Positions 33,603 through 43,129 are shown, counted from the first letter of the stretch. The stretch: 64,000 nucleotides of DNA from JBEKHT01 sp049516595 (GCA_049516595.1 JBEKSY010000001.1:62001-126000), one strand, 5' to 3'. Program-made: numbers and translations. The notes: generated by a model from the sequence alone, not told the origin.

Positions 33603-34229
33603 ATGCGCAGGGGCGACCTTCCGGCCGGTGGGCCGAAGCTGGTGATGCTCAACAAGCCTTATCGCGTCATGTGCCAGTTCACCGATTCGATGGGGAGGCT
33701 GACTTTGGCCAGATACCTGTCCCTGCCAGGGGTCTACCCGGTGGGACGCCTTGATTACGAAAGTGAAGGCCTTGTGCTCCTGACCAATTCCGGCTGGCTG
33801 CAGCATCTCCTCAGCGACCCAAAGAGCACGAAACCTAAGACCTACTGGGTCCAAGTCGAGGGCCGGCCTAATCCTGAGAAGCTCTCTCTTCTCCGCCGGG
33901 GGGTCCATCTGCGGACCGGCACCGCCCGGGCGGTAGAGGCCGGGATCATTGCGGCCCCTCCGGTTTGGCCGAGGGATCCTCCGATCCGAGAGCGCCAATT
34001 CATCCCGGCCTCCTGGCTCAAGATCACCCTCTTGGATGGCCGAAAGCATGTGGTGCGGCACATGACCGCCGCTGTGGGGTGCCCCACGCTGCGCCTGATT
34101 CGATACTCCATCGGCCCTTGGACTCTGGATGGCTTGCGGCCGGGTGAGTGGAAAGAAGTCTCACTGCCCCGAGACTGGGAGTCCCGGCTTGACCGCCCTC
34201 CCGCTGCCCGCCCACGAGAGGCAACCTGA
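33603..34229 (+). CDS. RluE/RsuA-type rRNA pseudouridine synthase
   Basis: 208 residues, ATG 33603 after GAGAGG. Catalytic motif VGRLDYESEGLVLLTN, with the nucleophilic Asp of pseudouridine synthases, near 48. Opening LVMLNKPYRVMCQFTD and closing VVRHMTAAVGCPTLRLIRYSIGPWTLDGL fit the short RluE branch (E. coli RluE modifies 23S rRNA U2457). No S4 domain precedes the catalytic domain, which also fits RluE rather than RsuA/RluB. The GKxRQVRRM loop is varied here (GRKHVVRHM). Confidence 0.88.
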   Translation: MRRGDLPAGGPKLVMLNKPYRVMCQFTDSMGRLTLARYLSLPGVYPVGRLDYESEGLVLLTNSGWLQHLLSDPKSTKPKTYWVQVEGRPNPEKLSLLRRGVHLRTGTARAVEAGIIAAPPVWPRDPPIRERQFIPASWLKITLLDGRKHVVRHMTAAVGCPTLRLIRYSIGPWTLDGLRPGEWKEVSLPRDWESRLDRPPAARPREAT

Positions 34230-34804
34230 CCCAATCGTTGGACGAAACCAACATGTTTCGGCGGGGATGGACAACTTCGACCCGGATCAGGGGGACGCTA
34301 CCCTCTCAACCGAATTCGAGGTCGGGAGATCAGGCCCCTCAGCCCCATGAGGGCCGCTGGATTCGCGCCCGGCCGGGACGGGTGGCGATGGCTGATGGCG
34401 ACCGCTTTGCAAGCTTCCGGCGCAAGAGACAATATCCTGGGCACGGCGCCCAGGGGGTCTGCCTGGGAGGCGTGGGCACGCTCCCCTTGCCCCCTTTCGC
34501 TTGGCATCTCTCCCGGTCGGATAAGCCGCAGGAAACTCGGTCCGCGCAGGGACCTGCTCTCAGGCAATGCTGGACCGAAGGGAATGCCGAGGCAGAGCGG
34601 CCCCCGTCTGCGAGCCAGCCCGCGCCATCCGCGCCCGACCCGAAGATTGCGGGCGGCCCCCATACGGTGACATAATCTGCGGACAGAAGGACGGGGGGGG
34701 CTCGTTACCCCGTCCAAGCTGGGATCCGCCTATTCCTTGAGCAAGCGTTGCGCGGGCGGTACGTAGAGCCCTCCACCACCCGCAAGGAAAGGGTCACATT
34801 GAAG
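34230..34804. other. Gene-poor stretch
   Basis: About 570 bases with only Arg/Pro/Gly-rich open frames. A long G run (34690s) lies near its middle. Nothing recognised. Confidence 0.4.
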
Positions 34805-35176
34805 ATGATTTCAATTATCACAGAGGGGATCTCCGTCCAGGTCGCCCTCGACGACTCTTCAACAGCCCAGGCCATAGGCAGGGCGCTCCCCCTAGAGGGA
34901 ATCGTCAATCGCTGGGGGGCCGAAATCTACTTTGAGATCCCTGTCAGGATCGCGAAAGCCGAGGAGGCACGCGAGCAAGTCGAGGTCGGAGAGGTTGGAT
35001 ACTGGCCCCCAGGTCATGCTTTCTGCATCTTCTTCGGCAAGACGCCAGCGAGCCTGGATGAAAGGCCGAGGGCCGCCAGCCCCGTCAACATCTTTGGAAA
35101 GGTGGTTGGGGATCCGACCGTGCTTCGCAGGGTCAAGGACGGCTCGAAGATCACGATCCAAGCCGCCCAATCCTGA
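34805..35176 (+). CDS. Cyclophilin-like fold protein (TM1367/COG2164 type)
   Basis: 123 residues. The pattern fits the small cyclophilin-like beta-barrel family: VALDDSSTAQAIGRALPLEG near 14-33, WGAEIYFEIPV, GEVGYWPPGHAFCIFFGKTPAS, and NIFGKVVGDPTVLRRVKDG at the end. Members share the cyclophilin fold but not prolyl-isomerase residues, and no activity is known. Start ATG 34805 is chosen because the family begins about here; the frame is open a further 19 codons upstream. Confidence 0.8.
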   Translation: MISIITEGISVQVALDDSSTAQAIGRALPLEGIVNRWGAEIYFEIPVRIAKAEEAREQVEVGEVGYWPPGHAFCIFFGKTPASLDERPRAASPVNIFGKVVGDPTVLRRVKDGSKITIQAAQS

Positions 35177-35612
35177 GATCCCAACCTTCGCATCGGAGTA
35201 GGCACCGGTCCCGAAGGATCTGTCCAGAGGTCAGCTGGGTTGAAGCGTGGATGACCTCAGATGGCCAGCCTGGCTCGCGAGGCACACCGGGAGGCGAGCG
35301 ATATCGGAGGAGGGACGATCTGCCCTGCAACCAAGAGATCCGTGTCCCGCCTGGCAACGGAGCCAAAGGTTCGCCCCCCTGATGGGTTCATCTCGGGGCT
35401 CAATCCGTGCCACCCGGGTCTCGGCAGCTAACCATTCCGGGAGTGGCACCGGAGGGCCTCCCATGGCCTGCCCTCTCGTGCATGGTGGGACCCCGTCCCA
35501 GGTCCTGGGGGGTGCTTGAAACACCTGCTTGCTGCAGCTATTCCTCCGCCATATACTGAGATCCGGCCGGGATCCCCAAGGCGCAGAACAGCGAAGACCT
35601 CGGTGAGGCCCC
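35177..35612. other. Gene-poor stretch
   Basis: About 435 bases with nothing recognisable in either strand. Confidence 0.4.
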
Positions 35613-36140
35613 ATGGCAGAAAAGGTGGTGAGGACCAATCGTGCTCCTGTGCTCACCCTGTGGGCCGTGGTGGTCGCCGAGCGACTTGGCTACGACCGAA
35701 AGGAAGCGCTCACTCTCGGCAAGTGCCTAGCGGGCTTGAACGCTCAGTCGAAGGGTCAGAGCCTGGGTATCTATCAACCTTCCCCGAAGAGGGGAAAGCC
35801 AGGCCAGCCCGCTGGCAGAAGGAAAATCCTATTCATGCCCTTGATGGGACGAGAGCTTCCCGTGGTCCGCGAGGCAGACCACATTCGCGCCACCCGGCAG
35901 GGCAAGCCGCTGGACCCGGAGAGCGTGGAGAGGTATCTGCGAACCAAGTTCGGGGAGAATCTCTCCGCGGTGGAAGAGGCCATGCACGCGCTGGCCAATT
36001 CGTTCCCAGCCAATGATCTTGCCCTAAGAGCCTTTGCACTCTATGGACAGTTTCGGCCGGAGGTGCCCCGGGGCAAGGGAGGCTGGGGCGTCTTGGGTGG
36101 GCTTGACCTGGCCAAGATTCGATCCCTTGGGCGCCTTTGA
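35613..36140 (+). CDS. Conserved protein of unknown function
   Basis: 175 residues, ATG 35613 after GGTGAGG. The start VLTLWAVVVAERLGYDRKEALTLGKCLAGLNAQSKG looks like a conserved helical module. A basic linker (PKRGKPGQPAGRRK) and a second helical region (SVERYLRTKFGENLSAVEEAMHALANS) follow, ending with FALYGQFRPEVPRGKGGWGV. No membrane segment. I cannot name the family; helical and basic character allow nucleic-acid binding. The next gene starts 12 bases after its stop. Confidence 0.7.
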   Translation: MAEKVVRTNRAPVLTLWAVVVAERLGYDRKEALTLGKCLAGLNAQSKGQSLGIYQPSPKRGKPGQPAGRRKILFMPLMGRELPVVREADHIRATRQGKPLDPESVERYLRTKFGENLSAVEEAMHALANSFPANDLALRAFALYGQFRPEVPRGKGGWGVLGGLDLAKIRSLGRL

Positions 36141-36152
36141 GGAAAACTCGAC

Positions 36153-36956
36153 ATGAAGAATGGGACGGTACACCTCGCCCTACGGCGACCCTCGCCAGCC
36201 CGGAAGCGCGCGATCACAGAGGCCTTTCTTGATCAGGTTGGGGAGCCGCCTGCACCCGCGGTGGAAATCGAAGCCGGGAGACACCGGGCCGAGTTCAAAT
36301 TCGAAAGTGAGATCCGCTTCGGGCCGCCGTATTACCGAGCCCGGGTCGAGGGCCCCAACGGGTTGGCCGTGAGCAAGTTCCTGAAGGACCGCTTCTTCTT
36401 CCTGAGCGGCTCCCCCTACCATCCAGACATGGACTGGTTTGCCTTCGAGGAGATCCTGGAGGTCCCCGCCGGGCCGAGCGTCCTCCACTTCTTCGACCTC
36501 TCCACCGGAGAACTCATCTCCTCACTGAAGGAGGGGGGGTACGGTTTCTCCGCCTGGAGGCCACGATCTCCCGAGGCGATCCTTCATCGGCTCGTGGATA
36601 TCCGACGCCTTTCGTGGTATGCCTTGGACCCGCGGAACCCAAACGCGCGCTATCTCACCACCGGGGGGACCAGCGTCTACTTGGGAAGCGATGGCACCTA
36701 CCTGTTGGTGATGGACCCGCGGGCGTTCTTCGTGGCCCTGGTTGACGCCTCGTCTGGCAAGTTGCTCGATTGGAAGACAAACAAAGACTTTGCGGGTTTC
36801 ACCTCGAACCCAGAGACGCTTCAGGCCGTCCGCTTCCGAGGCGAGGAGCACTGCCTGCAGGTCTTGCTCAACTGGAGAGGGACGGATCGCCGCAAGCGGA
36901 CCGTGAACTGCGATGCGGTCCTTGAAATCGATGTGGAGGGACGCGCCCTCGAGTAG
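36153..36956 (+). CDS. Protein of unknown function, beta-rich
   Basis: 267 residues, ATG 36153 with GAGGAAAA upstream, 12 bases after the previous gene, so probably co-transcribed. Alternating hydrophobic strands dominate (AEFKFESEIRFGPPYYRARV, SVLHFFDLSTGELISSL, SVYLGSDGTYLLVMDP, FFVALVDASSGKLLDWK), reminiscent of repeated beta-sheet or propeller-like blades with S/DG turns. No signal peptide or membrane segment. No family recognised. Confidence 0.7.
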   Translation: MKNGTVHLALRRPSPARKRAITEAFLDQVGEPPAPAVEIEAGRHRAEFKFESEIRFGPPYYRARVEGPNGLAVSKFLKDRFFFLSGSPYHPDMDWFAFEEILEVPAGPSVLHFFDLSTGELISSLKEGGYGFSAWRPRSPEAILHRLVDIRRLSWYALDPRNPNARYLTTGGTSVYLGSDGTYLLVMDPRAFFVALVDASSGKLLDWKTNKDFAGFTSNPETLQAVRFRGEEHCLQVLLNWRGTDRRKRTVNCDAVLEIDVEGRALE

Positions 36957-37002
36957 CGGCCTCTCGAGCGGAGCCGTGCCCAATCGGGCCACGAGGCGCC
37001 AG

Positions 37003-37722
37003 ATGATCAGAAAGCAAGAAATCCTCCTTCTTCTCGCCCATTGCGATGGGAAGGAACTCGAATTCGCTCACCAGCTGTCAGAGCCAGAGCGCAGGAAGGC
37101 GGGCACCCCGGAGGCGTGGTCGGCCAAAGACCTCATCGCGCACATCTCGGCCTGGAAAGAGGACATGGCAACTTCGATTGAGGCTTTCCGGGAAGGGCGC
37201 GAGAAGGAACGCAGGGCCGACATTGACGAGATCAATGGCCGGATCTTCGCCCAGAATCGAGACCTGCCCTGGGGGCGGCTCCTCGACAAGCGCCAGGAGG
37301 CCTCTGGGCGCCTCTAGAGGGAGGTCAGCCTGCTTGAGGAAAACGAACTGCGGGAAGAGGAACAATTCGGCTGGCTCGAGAACCGACCGCTTTGGCGCCA
37401 CATCCTTGGGAACGGATATAGTCATCCGATCCTTCATCTAGCACAGTTTTCGATCGGTGCGGGTCGGAGCCTGCAAGCAGTCGAGTGGATGGAAGCGGCC
37501 TCGGAGGAACTCGAGGGGGTGGACCCCGATCCCTCTTGGCGAGGAGTCGTTCGGTACAATCTGGCCTGCGCTTATGCCCTGGCGGGCAGGACCGAGCGCG
37601 CGCTGGAGGAATTGCGGCTCGCGTTCCGCCTCAACTCGAGCCTGATGGAATGGTCTCAGCAGGACACCGACCTCGCCCCCTTGCATAACCTCACCGAATT
37701 CACGGATTTGGTCGGCCGCTAG
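37003..37722 (+). pseudogene. DinB-like/TPR fusion protein interrupted by an in-frame TAG
   Basis: One reading frame runs from ATG 37003 to the stop at 37720-37722, broken only by TAG at 37315-37317. The first 104 codons are a DinB/DUF1706-like helical domain (WSAKDLIAHISAWKEDMATSI, as in the intact gene at 29024). After the TAG the frame continues with helical sequence (WRHILGNGYSHPILHLAQ) and a TPR-type ending (RYNLACAYALAGRTERALEELRLAFRLN). The codon on each side of the TAG is ordinary coding sequence, so a single point mutation explains the break. Readthrough or suppression is possible but there is no direct evidence for it. Confidence 0.7.
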
Positions 37723-38194
37723 ACTAGCTGTCTCGCCTCAGGGATCCCTCACCAGAATCGCGGCGACCGGCCTCTCCTGCCATTGCCAAGAAGGCCGTGG
37801 TCTGAGGGACAGCTCCGGTCCGATACTCTAGACCAAGTTACACAATCCCTGGCTCGCTGGTACGATCGCTCGGGGTTGGACCACTGCCGGAGCGTCGCCG
37901 GGGCTGCCTCACCCGAACAAGGCAGACCCCGTATGGAACGATGGCTGAAGAGCCCGGACCCGGACAGGATCCGGATCACGCGTGAGAACCTTTGCAAGCA
38001 GAGATGGCTCGGGGTTGATCCGGAACTGGGCACCCGGCTGGCGGCGAAGGTTGACTCGCTGAGACCGCCCGCCTGCAAGGGTCATCTCCTCCGACCTCCG
38101 GACCGAGAGGTCCCTTTCTCGCGGCGGGAGGGGGACCCGGCGGAACGGATCGCAGTCATCCTTCACTCGCCCCAGCCACCTCAGGAGAAGTCCC
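37723..38194. other. Gene-poor stretch
   Basis: About 470 bases. No gene, RNA fold or promoter stands out. Confidence 0.4.
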
Positions 38195-38614
38195 ATGAAA
38201 ACCTTCCGTAAGGAGCTCGCCTTCCACATTCCCAAGAGGCAGGCCTACGTTAACATCACCCCCCAAGTAGAAGAAGCCCTGTCCGAGAGCGGTGTCCAGG
38301 AGGGTCTCCTTCTTGCCAACTCGATGCATATCACCGCCTCGGTTTTCATCAATGATGACGAGCCTGGGCTTCACGGCGACTTTGAGGCTTGGCTCGAGAC
38401 GCTGGCTCCTCATCAGCCGACTCGCCGATACCGGCACAATGATACCGGCGAGGACAATGCCGACGCGCATCTGAAGCGTCAGGTGATGGGTCGTGAAGTG
38501 GTCGTAGCCATCTCCCGCGGTCGCCTCGATTTTGGCCCCTGGGAACAGATCTTCTACGGGGAGTTTGACGGTGGCCGGCGGAAGCGGGTCCTGATCAAGA
38601 TCATCGGCGAGTAA
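38195..38614 (+). CDS. YjbQ/UPF0047 family protein
   Basis: 139 residues, ATG 38195 after AGGAGAAG. Whole-length match to the YjbQ family: VNITPQVEEALSESGVQEGLLLANSMHITASVFINDDE, the His-rich HNDTGEDNADAHLKRQVMGREV and GPWEQIFYGEFDG. The three conserved histidines form a metal or ligand site. Some members have weak thiamine-phosphate synthase activity, but the physiological role is unsettled. Cytoplasmic, single gene. Confidence 0.93.
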   Translation: MKTFRKELAFHIPKRQAYVNITPQVEEALSESGVQEGLLLANSMHITASVFINDDEPGLHGDFEAWLETLAPHQPTRRYRHNDTGEDNADAHLKRQVMGREVVVAISRGRLDFGPWEQIFYGEFDGGRRKRVLIKIIGE

Positions 38615-38757
38615 AACAGAGCGAAGCAGGATGCCTGAGGGCCGGCCAAGCAGGACAAAGGCTGAGATGCGGGACCGGCAAGATATCCGGCCGTTTCGCT
38701 TCGGGACACCCTCAACCTTCCAATGACTCGGTCGGAATCGCTGCAATCTGCAACTTC

Positions 38758-39348
38758 GTGAGCGGATCCGGGGCTGACCTGACCAACCGGTCAATTTCCC
38801 GTCCGGGGGCTTTGCCATTGGACGCAAGGAAGCTTCTGGCACAAATCCTTTCCGAGTACTCCCTTCCCATCTTGGGGGTGCATGGGGTAGCTCATTGGGC
38901 GCGAGTGCTTGAGAACGGGCGAAGGCTCGCTTTGCTCAGCGGAGCAGATCCCGAGGTGATCGAGTTGTTCGCACTGCTTCATGACTCTCGGCGTCGCAAT
39001 GAAGCCGTCGATCCCGGGCACGGCCGGCGGGGGGCTGAGTTTGCCGAAAGGCTGCGCGGATCGCTCATAGAGCTTGACGATGTGAGATTCCAGCTTCTGA
39101 CCGAGGCCTGTGCTCGGCATACGGAGGGGTTGACCGAGGCGGACGTTACCCTGCAGACGTGCTGGGACGCGGACCGCCTGGACCTCTACCGAGTTGCAAT
39201 CCGACCCCTGCCCGCCCGGCTGTGCACCCCCTGGGCTCGCGACCCCGAAACCATGAAATGGGCGATCGCAAGAAGTCTCTCGGGAAGAATCCCCTCACTG
39301 GTGGAAGAGGAATGGGGACTGAGGTTTGACCCAGGCTGGGAGGACTAA
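38758..39348 (+). CDS. HD-domain phosphohydrolase-like protein
   Basis: About 196 residues. HD-superfamily metal ligands are in order: HGVAHWARV near 42, ALLHDSRRRNEAVDPGHGRRGAEF near 72, ACARHTEGL and the distal CWDADRLDLYRV. The proline-rich end (PLPARLCTPWARDPETMKWA) matches small uncharacterised HD proteins. Substrate unknown. The GTG at 38758 has no good ribosome-binding site; TTG 38818 is an alternative and would still keep the HD core. The following gene starts three bases after the stop. Confidence 0.8.
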   Translation: MSGSGADLTNRSISRPGALPLDARKLLAQILSEYSLPILGVHGVAHWARVLENGRRLALLSGADPEVIELFALLHDSRRRNEAVDPGHGRRGAEFAERLRGSLIELDDVRFQLLTEACARHTEGLTEADVTLQTCWDADRLDLYRVAIRPLPARLCTPWARDPETMKWAIARSLSGRIPSLVEEEWGLRFDPGWED

Positions 39349-39351
39349 GGG

Positions 39352-39930
39352 ATGGCAAGAAAAGCCTCCGCCAGAGGCGAAAAGCGCGGAATTGGCGACC
39401 AAGCTGTGGTCGCGCGCACCGGCAAAACCTGGCGCCAGCGGTTCGGCCTCCTCGACCGAGCCGGCGCCCGGAACAAAAGTCATCAAGGGATCGTTGCCCT
39501 GATCGCCGCGCGATACGCAGTTTCTCCATGGTGGCAACAGATGATCACGGTCACCTACGAACAGGGGCGAGGCTTGCGGGAAAGGCACGAGACCGCTCAC
39601 GGCCACCAGCTCAGCGTGAGTCGAACCCTGGCCCTGTCCGCCTCGCGGCTGTTCGAGGCATGGATCACGCCCAGAGCGCGCCGGCTGTGGATGCCCGATG
39701 CGAAACTGGTCCTGGGGAAGACCGTGCGACGGAAGACTATCCACGCCAAATGGGTCTCCCGGGGTGTGAGCGAACTCGAGGTTCGCCTCACGACCCGGGC
39801 TCGGGGCAGAACTCAAATTACCGTCCAGCATTCCAGGCTGACCACGCTTTCCAGCGCGGCCCGAATGAAAGAGTATTGGGCTGGCTCGTTGGCGGCGCTG
39901 GTGAGGGCCCTAGAGACGGGGGCTCTCTAG
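39352..39930 (+). CDS. DUF4287/SRPBCC-type protein
   Basis: 192 residues, ATG 39352 after GAGG, directly behind the HD gene. The first 80 residues fit DUF4287: TGKTWRQRFGLLDRAGARNKSHQGIVALIAARYAVSPWWQQMITVTYEQGRGLRERHE. The rest fits the START/SRPBCC lipid-binding fold (SVSRTLALSASRLFEAWITP onward). Paired DUF4287-SRPBCC proteins are common in Actinobacteria and Chloroflexota with no known ligand. Cytoplasmic. Confidence 0.82.
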   Translation: MARKASARGEKRGIGDQAVVARTGKTWRQRFGLLDRAGARNKSHQGIVALIAARYAVSPWWQQMITVTYEQGRGLRERHETAHGHQLSVSRTLALSASRLFEAWITPRARRLWMPDAKLVLGKTVRRKTIHAKWVSRGVSELEVRLTTRARGRTQITVQHSRLTTLSSAARMKEYWAGSLAALVRALETGAL

Positions 39931-40020
39931 CCGTCCGGAGATCCCCGGCGGCGGAACCCTGGCCGGGCGCCGAACTGGTCCAGGCCGAGGAAGGCGTTGC
40001 GAAAAGAGAGGGAGGAAAGA

Positions 40021-40554
40021 ATGGTCCTGTGGATAATCAGGGTGGCCATAGGAGCGGCGCTCATTCTCTTCGGGAGGCGCCTCTATTGGCTTTTCGTCGC
40101 CGGCACGGGATTCGCGGTTGCCCTTATCCTCACTGCTCGGTACTTTGGCGCTCTACCTCCGGTTGAGATGGTCCTCATCGCTCTGGCGGCCGGCTTGATC
40201 GGGGCCTTGCTTGCGGTGCTGATTCAGAGGGTCGCGATCGCGGTAGCCGGATTCCTCGCCGGCGGATACATTTTCCTTGGCCTGGTCGGGATGGCGGGTA
40301 TCAGTCTGGTCCAATACGACTGGCTCGTATTCCTGGTCGGAGGGGTTCTGGGGATGTTGCTTGTCCTGTCGTTGTTTGAATGGGCCCTGATCATCCTTTC
40401 CTCATTGATCGGAGCCATCCTCATTGCGCAAACGATCGGGATCTCGTCTCTGCTGGCCTTCTTGCTGGTCCTGGTCGGCACGTTGGTTGGCATCTTCGTC
40501 CAAGCCGGGTCTCTAAGCGAGGAGGCCCACCGGGAGAGGGATGAGGAAGAATAG
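40021..40554 (+). CDS. DUF4203-like polytopic membrane protein
   Basis: 177 residues from ATG 40021 (GGGAGGAAAGA upstream). Seven or so tightly packed membrane helices, Gly/Ala/Leu-rich, ending in a charged cytoplasmic tail (SEEAHRERDEEE). The pattern resembles DUF4203 (TMEM198-like) proteins, of unknown function. The Mop gene starts 16 bases after the stop, so the two are probably co-transcribed. Confidence 0.7.
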   Translation: MVLWIIRVAIGAALILFGRRLYWLFVAGTGFAVALILTARYFGALPPVEMVLIALAAGLIGALLAVLIQRVAIAVAGFLAGGYIFLGLVGMAGISLVQYDWLVFLVGGVLGMLLVLSLFEWALIILSSLIGAILIAQTIGISSLLAFLLVLVGTLVGIFVQAGSLSEEAHRERDEEE

Positions 40555-40570
40555 GAAGGGAGAGGCAACC

Positions 40571-40783
40571 ATGCGCATCAGCGCCAGAAATGTGCTCAAG
40601 GGAAAGATCACCGGAATTCAGAGAGGAGCGGTGAACTCAGAGATTACCCTGGAGTTGCCGAATGGAGTGCAGATTGTCTCCATCATCACCCAGCACTCGG
40701 TGGACAATCTGGGGTTGAAAGAAGGTTCGCAGGCATACGCGGTGATCAAAGCCTCCAGTGTCATGATCGCCGTGGACATGTAA
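40571..40783 (+). CDS. Molybdenum-pterin/molybdate-binding Mop protein
   Basis: 70 residues, ATG 40571. Complete single Mop/TOBE domain: ISARNVLKGKITGIQRGAVNSEITLELPNG, VSIITQHSVDNLGLKEG and AVIKASSVMIAVDM. These proteins assemble into hexamers that store molybdate or tungstate. The molybdate ModA/ModB genes are about 8 kb away on the other strand, so the locus as a whole has a molybdenum theme without being one operon. Confidence 0.9.
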   Translation: MRISARNVLKGKITGIQRGAVNSEITLELPNGVQIVSIITQHSVDNLGLKEGSQAYAVIKASSVMIAVDM

Positions 40784-41207
40784 GGGCTTGACCGAGCAGG
40801 TCCGCTCCGCCACGATTTCAAAGCGGCTCGCACGGCAGGGAGACAATCCCACCGACGCAGACCCGGTCGGCGCGCCGGCAAGTTCCTTCCCGCCACGCGC
40901 CGTGACCGCGAGCCCAACCTGTCTCGGTCGAGTACGGGGAGCTGCGGCCGGCATTCCGGGCACCGCTTCCAGCGGTGCGGCCTCCTTGCCGGTCTGACGG
41001 GCCGAGCCCCGAGGCCACAGCTCGGCGACGAAGTCCGGGAGTGCCCAGCGGTCAGGGCGCGAGTTCTCCGTATGGAGGACGGCCGCCACCCCTGGACCAC
41101 GCAGGTCGGCCCCCCTCCTCGGGCCCCTCCCCGCCGGACCAACCTGACCAAGCTGCGGTGTCCCGGACAGAACGCTTCTGCCAGCAGGTCTCACGGTCTT
41201 AGGCGAA
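40784..41207. other. Gene-poor stretch between convergent genes
   Basis: About 420 bases; nothing recognised apart from the strong hairpin that follows. Confidence 0.4.
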
Positions 41208-41240
41208 GCGCGCGGCCGAGGAGTGCCTCCGGCCGCGCGC
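41208..41240 (-). terminator. Strong GC-rich hairpin downstream of glmS
   Basis: GCGCGCGGCC with GAGG pairs across an AGTG loop to CCTC and GGCCGCGCGC, with a single bulged C. The stem is 14 bp and among the strongest in the window. It lies 47 bases after the glmS stop. No U-tract follows on the minus strand, so it may work as a 3'-end stabiliser. Confidence 0.45.
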
Positions 41241-41287
41241 CCTTCCCCCCGGGAGGCGAGCGATCGCCTCCGGCTTCTGCTCCCCGA

Positions 41288-43129
41288 TCACTCGACCGTC
41301 ACGCTCTTGGCGAGGTTACGCGGTTGATCCACATCGCAGCCGCGCAGTACCGCAATGTGGTAGGCCAGGAGCTGGAGCGGGATCACCGTGAGGACGGGAC
41401 TCAGCATCCAGAAGACGGGCGGCACCCAGAGAACGTGGTCCGCCTTGGAGCGTAACAGTTCGTCCCCGTCGGTGCCCACCGCAACCACCGTTCCGCCCCG
41501 AGCCTTCACCTGTTCGATCTGGCTGAGCATCTTCTCATACCAGGGATCCTTGGGCGCGAGGGCCACGACAGGCATATCGCGATCCACCAGGGCGATGGGA
41601 CCGTGCTTCATCTCTCCAGCGGGATAGCCTTCCGCATGGATATATGAAATCTCCTTGAGCTTGAGAGCCCCCTCGTAGGCAATGGGCATGTTAATCCCAC
41701 GTCCCAGGTAAAGGCAGTGCGACATGTCCCGAAGGGCCCGGGCCACTTCTTGGACCTGCTCCTCCCGTTCGAGGCACTGGCTAACCAAGCCAGGAAGCTT
41801 GCGCAACTCTGCCACGCGCTCTCGCCGCTCCCGGCCAGACAAGGTCCCGCGCACCTGACCCAGGAGAATTGCCAGCATGTAGAGATCGACCAGGGGAGCG
41901 GTAAACGCCTTGGTCGAAGCCACCCCGATCTCCGGGCCGCTCTGCATGCTCAGGGATCCATCCGCCATACGCATGGCCTGGGAGCCCACCACGTTAACAA
42001 TGCTCCACAGGGTGCATCCTTTGCGCTTGGCTTCTTCCATAGCGGCCAGGGTATCGGCCGTTTCTCCGGATTGGCTGATGGCGATCACCAGGGTGTCTGC
42101 GCCCAGCACGCGGTCCCCATAGCGAAACTCGGAGGCGATCTCGGCCTCAGCCGGAATTCGGGCCAGACGCTCCAGGAGCAGGCGCCCGACCAAGCCCGCG
42201 TGATAGGCCGTGCCACAGGCGATCAGGACAACTTTGCGCAAGCGCTGTGCCACTTCGCTGTTTAAATGAAGGTCAGGAAGGCAGATTTCGGCCTCCCCGA
42301 ATTCCACCCGCCCGGCGATCGTGTCCCCAATCGACCGCACCTGTTCGTGAATCTCCTTCTGCATGAAGTGCTTGTAATTCCCCTTTTCCGCGGCGACCGG
42401 GTCCCAGGAGACTGGCTGAAGGGGAAGATCGACCGGATGACCCTGGAGATCCGATACGGTGAAGCCCTCGCTCGTGACCACGACCATTTGCCCCGGGTCG
42501 AGAAAACCTATCAGCCGCGTGTGCTCCAAGAGGGCCGGCATGTCGGAGGCGATGAACATCTCTCCCTCGCCTTTCCCTACGACCACCCCCCCGGCGTTCC
42601 CCACTCGGGCCGCGACAATCTTGTCGGGTTCCCGCAGGGACATCACCACGATGCCATGAGCTCCGCGCAGATTGTTGATGGCCCGCCGGGTGGCCTCCGT
42701 CAGAGGATAACCGGCATGCAGGTAACGATCGACCAGGTGGGCGATCACCTCCGTGTCGGTGTCGGACTTGAATTCCACCCCCTCCGCCTGCAATTCTTCC
42801 TTAAGCGCGAGAAAGTTCTCCACGATTCCATTGTGCACCACGACCACTTCGCCCGAGGCGCTGGTGTGCGGATGGGCATTGCGCTCGCTGGGTTCGCCGT
42901 GCGTCGCCCAGCGCGTGTGCCCGATGCCGAGATGGCCCTGGACGGGGGCCGCCTGCACTTTGCTCAGCAAGTTTGAGAGCTTACCCACCTCGCGCCGGAT
43001 CTCAAACCGGCCATTCGCGATCACCGCAATGCCGGCCGAATCGTAACCACGATACTCCAGGCGCTTCAACCCATCCAGAAGGATGGGTGCGGCTTCCCGC
43101 GGCCCGATGTAGGCCACGATTCCACACAT
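41288..43129 (-). CDS. glmS: Glutamine--fructose-6-phosphate aminotransferase
   Basis: 613 residues, full length. N-terminal class II amidotransferase with Cys2 (MCGIVAYIG), RGYDSAGIAV, GIGHTRWATHGEP and HNGIVENF. Two SIS isomerase domains follow (ISQSGETADTLAAMEEAKRKG; ACGTAYHAGLVGRLLLE). The C-terminus LRGCDVDQPRNLAKSVTVE is the standard ending and closes the active site. It makes glucosamine-6-phosphate, entering UDP-GlcNAc and cell-wall synthesis. GGAGGA ribosome-binding site. No glmS-ribozyme core was recognised upstream. Confidence 0.98.
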   Translation of the reverse strand: MCGIVAYIGPREAAPILLDGLKRLEYRGYDSAGIAVIANGRFEIRREVGKLSNLLSKVQAAPVQGHLGIGHTRWATHGEPSERNAHPHTSASGEVVVVHNGIVENFLALKEELQAEGVEFKSDTDTEVIAHLVDRYLHAGYPLTEATRRAINNLRGAHGIVVMSLREPDKIVAARVGNAGGVVVGKGEGEMFIASDMPALLEHTRLIGFLDPGQMVVVTSEGFTVSDLQGHPVDLPLQPVSWDPVAAEKGNYKHFMQKEIHEQVRSIGDTIAGRVEFGEAEICLPDLHLNSEVAQRLRKVVLIACGTAYHAGLVGRLLLERLARIPAEAEIASEFRYGDRVLGADTLVIAISQSGETADTLAAMEEAKRKGCTLWSIVNVVGSQAMRMADGSLSMQSGPEIGVASTKAFTAPLVDLYMLAILLGQVRGTLSGRERRERVAELRKLPGLVSQCLEREEQVQEVARALRDMSHCLYLGRGINMPIAYEGALKLKEISYIHAEGYPAGEMKHGPIALVDRDMPVVALAPKDPWYEKMLSQIEQVKARGGTVVAVGTDGDELLRSKADHVLWVPPVFWMLSPVLTVIPLQLLAYHIAVLRGCDVDQPRNLAKSVTVE

